Shown: one piece after another, positions 58,401 to 64,000 of the stretch
Layout: the number at the start of each line of letters is the position of its first letter
Position numbering within the stretch: the first letter of the stretch is position 1
The notes under the pieces: model-generated
Told to the model about the DNA's origin: nothing
Database searches by the model: none
Seen by the model: the letters and a program-made list of their open reading frames with translations, nothing else
Assembly (NCBI RefSeq): GCF_021134715.1
Contig: NC_060021.1
Span: 1,364,001 to 1,428,000, forward strand
From: Daphnia pulex
Taxonomy: Eukaryota > Arthropoda > Branchiopoda > Diplostraca > Daphniidae
DNA length: 64,000 bases
Direction of reading: 5' to 3'
Program-made: the position numbers and the translations under genes

Positions 58401-61400
58401 TATTTTTCCTGGTGCGAGGAACAGATGAGAGCTGCTTCAATCAGACCCCGACATCTTCTCTATTCTCTATTGGGAAAAATCATCTATAAGCCACACGATT
58501 GTGTGTGTGTGCTGGATGGCGGATGCCACGGAGGAGATAACCGCCGTTGAAAGGTGATTTGTCCCGCGATGAAAACGCGCATGTGTCGCCCAGCTACAAC
58601 GGAAATAAATCAAAAAAATATATTTTTTTGTAAAATGGATAGATCATGTCCATTTTGATTTTTTCAGAGTGGCCGGCCGGCTGACACACAATGGAAAAAC
58701 ATGGCGACCATTTGAAGGAGAAGAAAAAGATGTTCATTGAGAGGTTTTTTGGGTTCAAAAGAGTGTCGTCACTTTGTTATATTGTCCGGTTTCCCTTTTC
58801 TTTTATACCTATTTGACAAAAATAAATCTGAGAGAGGCTCGCGCGTGTTGTAGCCGCGCCCACAAGCACCGGCGCGCGCGTGTGTGTAGTGATTGTCATC
58901 GCCGTTTTCTTCCCAAATAACACGAGAAAATGCTCACGAAAAATGGAAAGAAAGAATCAAAAAGGTAACGTGTAATCTTTGAGACTGTAGACGTTTATAA
59001 CAATCGACCGCGCTCTCAAAAATCTGTCGCCATCTGAACCAAACAAAAAAGAAAATCTTAAAAAATTATGAAATTTTTCCTCTCTCCATTGTCTTTGATA
59101 CGTGTTCGATTATTCACATATAAAAACGGCGTTTTCTCCCCCACTATTATACAGAGACGGTCATTTTCATAATGTCACAGAGGATAGAAAAGAGATATAA
59201 GCCTATAGCGCTATATCTTTTGTTACATTGTTTTATTTCGTTTGGGAGAGGGGGGAAAATATATAAAATGGAATAAGACAAATCCGCCTATTGTTTCGAC
59301 GCACATCTCTCTCGTCGGTGGGAAATGTTGGTGGAAACCCAACTGAACAACTATCGGCGTTCGATATTGTGTTATTATTATTCGTTTATATGGGAGAGAG
59401 TCTATAATATGTGCGACCGATTATTTTATTAATATACATTGTTGTAATTGTATATAACGACTTGTCTTATACACCTGCGCCATTGTTATACCATCAACTA
59501 AAATATAACAAAAGAAGATTATTTCATTCATTAACCTCAATTTTTTCTCCAGTTTTTCTGGGGCTTATTATTATATAGATTTTTAATGGCGTTGTTATTT
59601 GTTCGTTTTCTAATTTTTTCTTTTTCTATTTTTCGCCATTTGACATGTACGCAGTAGAAATATATGTGTTAATCCGACTCCGGAGGGGAGCTCAATCCGT
59701 CCGAGTGGAAAAGATGTATTTCTCCATATAGCTCACAAAAATAAAACAAACGCCGATAAGAAACCATTTGTAAATAGATAGGAAGCGTTCATATATGATT
59801 ATAGTATAGACATTTGTAGGTTTTCTTTCACCTACTTTTGCCTACTGCTGTCGTTGAGAGTGACACAATTTCGGTTGAATACTCACGCCCGTACTCACGA
59901 AAATAAAACGACCTAACCTAAACTAATTTTTTCTTTTTTGGCCGGCCTAAAAATAAAATTATTTCGCCAAACTTGTCAAAACATCGTCGAAAGGCTTTAA
60001 AAATAAGCTTAAAAGTGACGATTGAACTTGTCGCCATGTAGACCAGCAGGTAGATATAGACTCAAATATTAACCCCCAAATATAACAGACAACTCAAATA
60101 CTATAACCGCGGACTATAGACAAAAGATAAAACGCGAAAAACCCCACAGCGTTTGTTGATGGACAACGACACAAAAAGGGAAAAAATCCTTTAATGCTCC
60201 TAATACGCTCACTATATAGCTACTATATATATAAAATAAATATAGCGGCTCATCTACTATACTATACTAACAGGAATTGTATTTTTATATATACAAGGGG
60301 GGAATAAAGAAAAGAGAAAAGGGGATTTTGAATAGAAGCGCCTTGGAGAGATAATCTCTTGTTTACCTTTCGATTCTTATAATATTTTACCCCTGGCCGT
60401 TTTTGTTGTAGGCCTACGCTGGCATTATTATAGAGAGATTCATCCACAGTATAGTGCACTAATGTATATACCCACAACAGCACCGTTGAATGGGCACCAG
60501 ACTGACGGTCCGGCGTTGAAAAGACGCGCGGCCCGGTAGCTCTTCCCAAAAACTTACAAGACTCAAAAAAGACGATTGCGACGGACACACAAAAGAAAAT
60601 GTATATAAAAACCCTATTGAAATTATAAGAATCAGATACAACACGCGCCCGGTATTATCTACTATATACTATACAGTTTGATGGCGGTTAAATAACTGCC
60701 CGGCTCTCTCTCTATGTGTGTGTGTGTATTGTAATGTTTGTTATTCTTTCTTTTTTAAACCTTTTGTGCGTTATTTTCTTATAATAAAAGAACAGCAGCA
60801 GCGATTGTTTGCTGTGTGTGTGTCTATTCCAGCCGAATGGATTCATTCCCATCTCTTGTTTTTTTTTTTTACACGTAGTATGTTTTATGATAATTGGATA
60901 CACACAAGTATTATAAATTGGATTTTTTTCCAGCCACAGAAAGAGCCTTTCAACAGGGCCGTCATTACTCTCTCTTCTCTTGGTTTTATATTTTTATGGA
61001 AAAAATATATTTATTTGTTGTTGTTGTTTCAGGACGACCGTTATATTTATTATTATTTTCTCCCCCCAAAAAAATAAATTTTTTGTTCATTTCTGCGTGT
61101 GTTGTCCATTTAGATTCTCTCCAATTTTTTAATGGATGAGCGCCATTAAAGGTGATAATCATCGCGCCGAGAGCTAGCTATAGCCTGTGTAGCCCATTAA
61201 GTTATAGATATGGTTTCCTGTTTTGATGTATAGAAGATTATTTCTCAACACTTATTTTTCTTTTATTTTCTTTTATTTTTATGTGATGCACTTCCCCAGT
61301 TATTATTTATTTGGGGGCTTTTCTGATTGGGACGATGAGTAATAACAGACAAGCACAGAGGGCTGAGCAAACATTTTCACACGTTATAAAAGAAAAGAAA

Positions 61401-64000
61401 AAGTAATTGAATATAACTAAGGGAAACAGCAGCAGCACCGAACCGAATCGTTATAATAAGAAACAAAAGAGAAATTAAATCTCAAAAAGATTTTTAAAAA
61501 AATAAAAAGTGTCATGGGATATAGTTGGGAAAAAAAAATCTCTAAAAGGATGGTCGTCGTCGTTTTCTTCCACAAAGTTCAACCAAAGTTCAACACCGGA
61601 AGTCCTCCCCACACGACCGAAGATTATTACGCAACACGCCTTATTCTTTTTACACACACAGAGTAGTATACCTATATAGCGTGTAATACACGTTTATAAT
61701 CACACACAGGTATATAATACAAATATAAGAATATGTCTAACAATGAAAAAGGGGGGAGAAACTATGGTAGGGGGGTTAAATATAGCGGGTCGGTCTAATT
61801 AGCACCTGGCACATATAGACCCCAGCAGCACAGCACAGCACACTGGCGGCATCACAGAGTTTCATTATATATAAAAATAAACCAAGCCAAAAAAGGGAAT
61901 AAAGAATCTAAATAGATATCCGTTGTGTATTTACTTAAAGACTTTAAATGGCCCCTTTTGATTATATACGACTTCTTCTTCTTGTGTTGGACTTTTCCAA
62001 CTATTCATCCACTTTGTCTGCTGCGCTTATATAATATGCACACTAAACACACAACGTGTGTAATATTATAACAAGGGCAGCACAGGATGTATCTAGTTAG
62101 TGGCCGTTTGTGGCAATAATAATCTACAACACAGTTACGCCGGCCCGGCCCGGCCTGGCCTATATTATTTTCCAGCCAAACGGATGTTAAATCATACATC
62201 AATTCATTCTTTTTATATAATATAATATCCCCAGGTGTGATTATGCAAGCGGAGAGGTTTTAATGATGTTACGTTTAATATTTTTAAGGTTTTACTGCTG
62301 ACATTTGCAAACGGGAAATATCAAAAGGTGCTGGGCCATCCAGTGAAATCAATTGTATAAAATCTGTGCGCACAGCCCAGCAGTTGGGACGGGCACGTGA
62401 GTTGCTGGATGGCTGGTGATGGGGGGATGAACTGAACTGATTTTTTCTGATTGATTAGAACAAAGTGACAGCTCATTTCATCAGATATAATAATAAAAAG
62501 GGGGGAGGATGCCAGCAGCAGCAACCCCTCACATAATAATAATGATAATCAAAAATATAATTCAAATGAAAAATAATATAGAAGATGGCTGTGCTGCTGC
62601 TGTGCTGCTGCGTATTGTTTGATCGTGGCCACCCCGTTTTTCTATTCTCTTTTTTCTCGAAATATAATAAAGAGATATTGTGTGTTTTGCTGGATGAATG
62701 GCACAGCCGGCTGCTCGCGTGCCCCCCTCACCACCCCACCCATTTTTACCTGTGGTCTCTTGTTGTGTGTGTGTAGCCCCTTTGACGTTTGTTGGTTGAT
62801 TTTACGTTCCTGATTGAAAAGTTGGCCAATATTCTCTGATATACATTTTCAAGCTAAAAATAAAAATAGAAAAAAGAACTTTGACATTCACCAGCAGTTT
62901 GTGCTGGTCCTTGGAAATGTTCAGTGTACAGTTTGGACATTTTTGCATATCATTAGACACACCTGGGGGGAATATATATTTTAAAAGGGGCGGTCATTTA
63001 CTCTGCGCGTGCAACACTTGCACCTTCGAAATGGCCACCAGCAGGAGATAGACGAAATCTTTTGCTCTTGTGATTTCATCACCACCACCAACTCTGCTGC
63101 ATGTCACTGGCCTTTGATTCTATTATTCGCCGCTCGTGTGTTCTACATGGGCGTTTGCATATATAGGACGGACGCCATTGCATACAATAACCGCCCGCGT
63201 TTATATTCCCACCCCGTTATTTCGGATAGAGGAGGAACGAGGGTGAGCAGCAGTGCTGTTAACGGGCGCCGCGGCGCTTCTTTTCTTTCTTTCTTTCTGC
63301 TGTTATATATGTCGTGAGGTACGATAACGAGCGCGTCACCCGGCCATGAACATCACAGCAGCTCTTCCCGGTGTTCTTCCTTCCACCCCCCGGCCTCCCC
63401 TCCCCCCTCTTTTATATATATATATTCTATTCCCAATTAGGACGTCTATTGTTTGCTGGTTATGTACTGTGCATGCGGCGGCGGTGGCGGCGGTGGTGTG
63501 ACGGCGGCGCGCCCGTCGACCGGAACGACGACGACAACGACGCCGTCCGCCGTAACAAACCGAAAAAAAAAACAAAAAAAGAACGTCGAAATTTAGATGT
63601 CAAAAATTATTTGATCAAGAAATTATTATTTCTTTCTTTTTTAATTAAATTTACAAATAAATCTGAATATTTTAAAAAATTACATTTTCTTTCTGATTAA
63701 TTCTTTCTTGATTTAATTTTTTAGAAATTTGAATTTAAAATAATAATGTTTTCATTTTCTTATTGGAAATGAAATAAATTTTTCTGAATTTATGAGAAAC
63801 AATTTGTGAATTTTTGTTTTGTTTTCAAATCGTTTTGGTATTTTTGTACAACAGCGTCCAGCAGTCGAGTATTGAGAGAGAGACACACATTACAAAAGAA
63901 AAAAAAAACAACAGATTATTACACATTCACTAATTGATGACATAATACGAACACCAGGAAATTGAAACCAACAAAAAATTGAAAAAATGTTTTTTTCTTT
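55495..64000. other. 8.5 kb region without a supported gene; low complexity
   Basis: No ORF here has recognisable protein character; those present are short and overlap on both strands. The sequence is full of homopolymer runs, TATATA stretches, CT/GA and TG tracts (for example near 55935 and 60715) and GC-rich patches (62140-62160, 63475-63550 with GGC/GGT units). GAGAGAGAGACACAC near 63875 is GAGA-factor-like. It contrasts with the compact genes to the left. It could be the upstream region or a long intron of a gene beyond 64000. I see no rRNA, tRNA or known microRNA seed in it. Confidence 0.5.

Noticed and set aside
56000-63700. Many 60-119-codon ORFs in the right-hand block
   Set aside because: They overlap on both strands, are rich in Phe/Leu/Ser/Lys from homopolymers and show no domain motif.
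55495-64000. Search by eye for known microRNA seeds and rRNA or tRNA genes
   Set aside because: No match to the conserved arthropod microRNAs I know, and no tRNA A/B-box pair with a cloverleaf was seen.

Overview
This is a eukaryotic, gene-dense window, most likely from a cladoceran crustacean (Daphnia-like). Nearly all introns are about 55-80 bases with GT-AG ends, the proteins are of arthropod/metazoan type, and genes sit a few hundred bases apart on both strands up to about 48.5 kb. The species assignment is inference from gene structure and protein type; no database was searched.

Layout. 1-3.3 kb: two convergent 4-coumarate:CoA-ligase/luciferase-like acyl-CoA synthetases, both ending in the peroxisomal signal SKL (the first is cut by the window start). 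3.5-8.7 kb: a sparse region with one clear orphan secreted-protein gene (5563-7384) and one possible orphan terminal exon (about 4270-4519). 8.8-13.2 kb: histone H3K9 methyltransferase SETDB1/eggless (minus). 13.9-19.4 kb: a transmembrane adenylate cyclase (minus). 20.4-24.5 kb: importin-4 (minus). 25.4-27.4 kb: spliceosomal WD40 protein PLRG1 (minus), head to head with a 1,808-residue PHF3/DIDO1-type PHD-TFIIS-SPOC protein (27.9-34.1 kb, plus). 34.7-37.1 kb: SLC3/CD98 heavy-chain-like glycoprotein (minus). 38.0 kb: elongator tRNA-Met(CAT). 38.6-39.2 kb: MED10 (plus). 40.2-40.7 kb: ribosomal protein S19 (minus, 5'TOP leader). 41.4-44.8 kb: Integrator subunit 7 (plus).

44.8-55.5 kb is rearranged accessory sequence: an inverted partial copy of the MED10 3' end just behind INTS7, a truncated LTR retrotransposon with its 3' LTR, a G2E3-like HECT ubiquitin ligase with a probable frameshift and doubtful 5' end, then about 4.9 kb of nested direct and inverted topoisomerase II (TOP2) pseudogene fragments, then a roughly 1 kb element with 150-base terminal inverted repeats. 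55.5-64 kb has no gene I can support; it is low-complexity and TATA/homopolymer rich, and might be an upstream regulatory region or large intron of a gene beyond the window.

The housekeeping genes do not form a pathway, although several act around RNA polymerase II (MED10, INTS7, the SPOC protein) and chromatin or splicing (SETDB1, PLRG1). The most unusual structure is the TOP2 inverted-repeat cluster. If transcribed it would fold into long hairpins complementary to TOP2 mRNA, so a hairpin-siRNA source locus is a testable idea. A second sense/antisense relation exists between the 3' ends of MED10 and INTS7.
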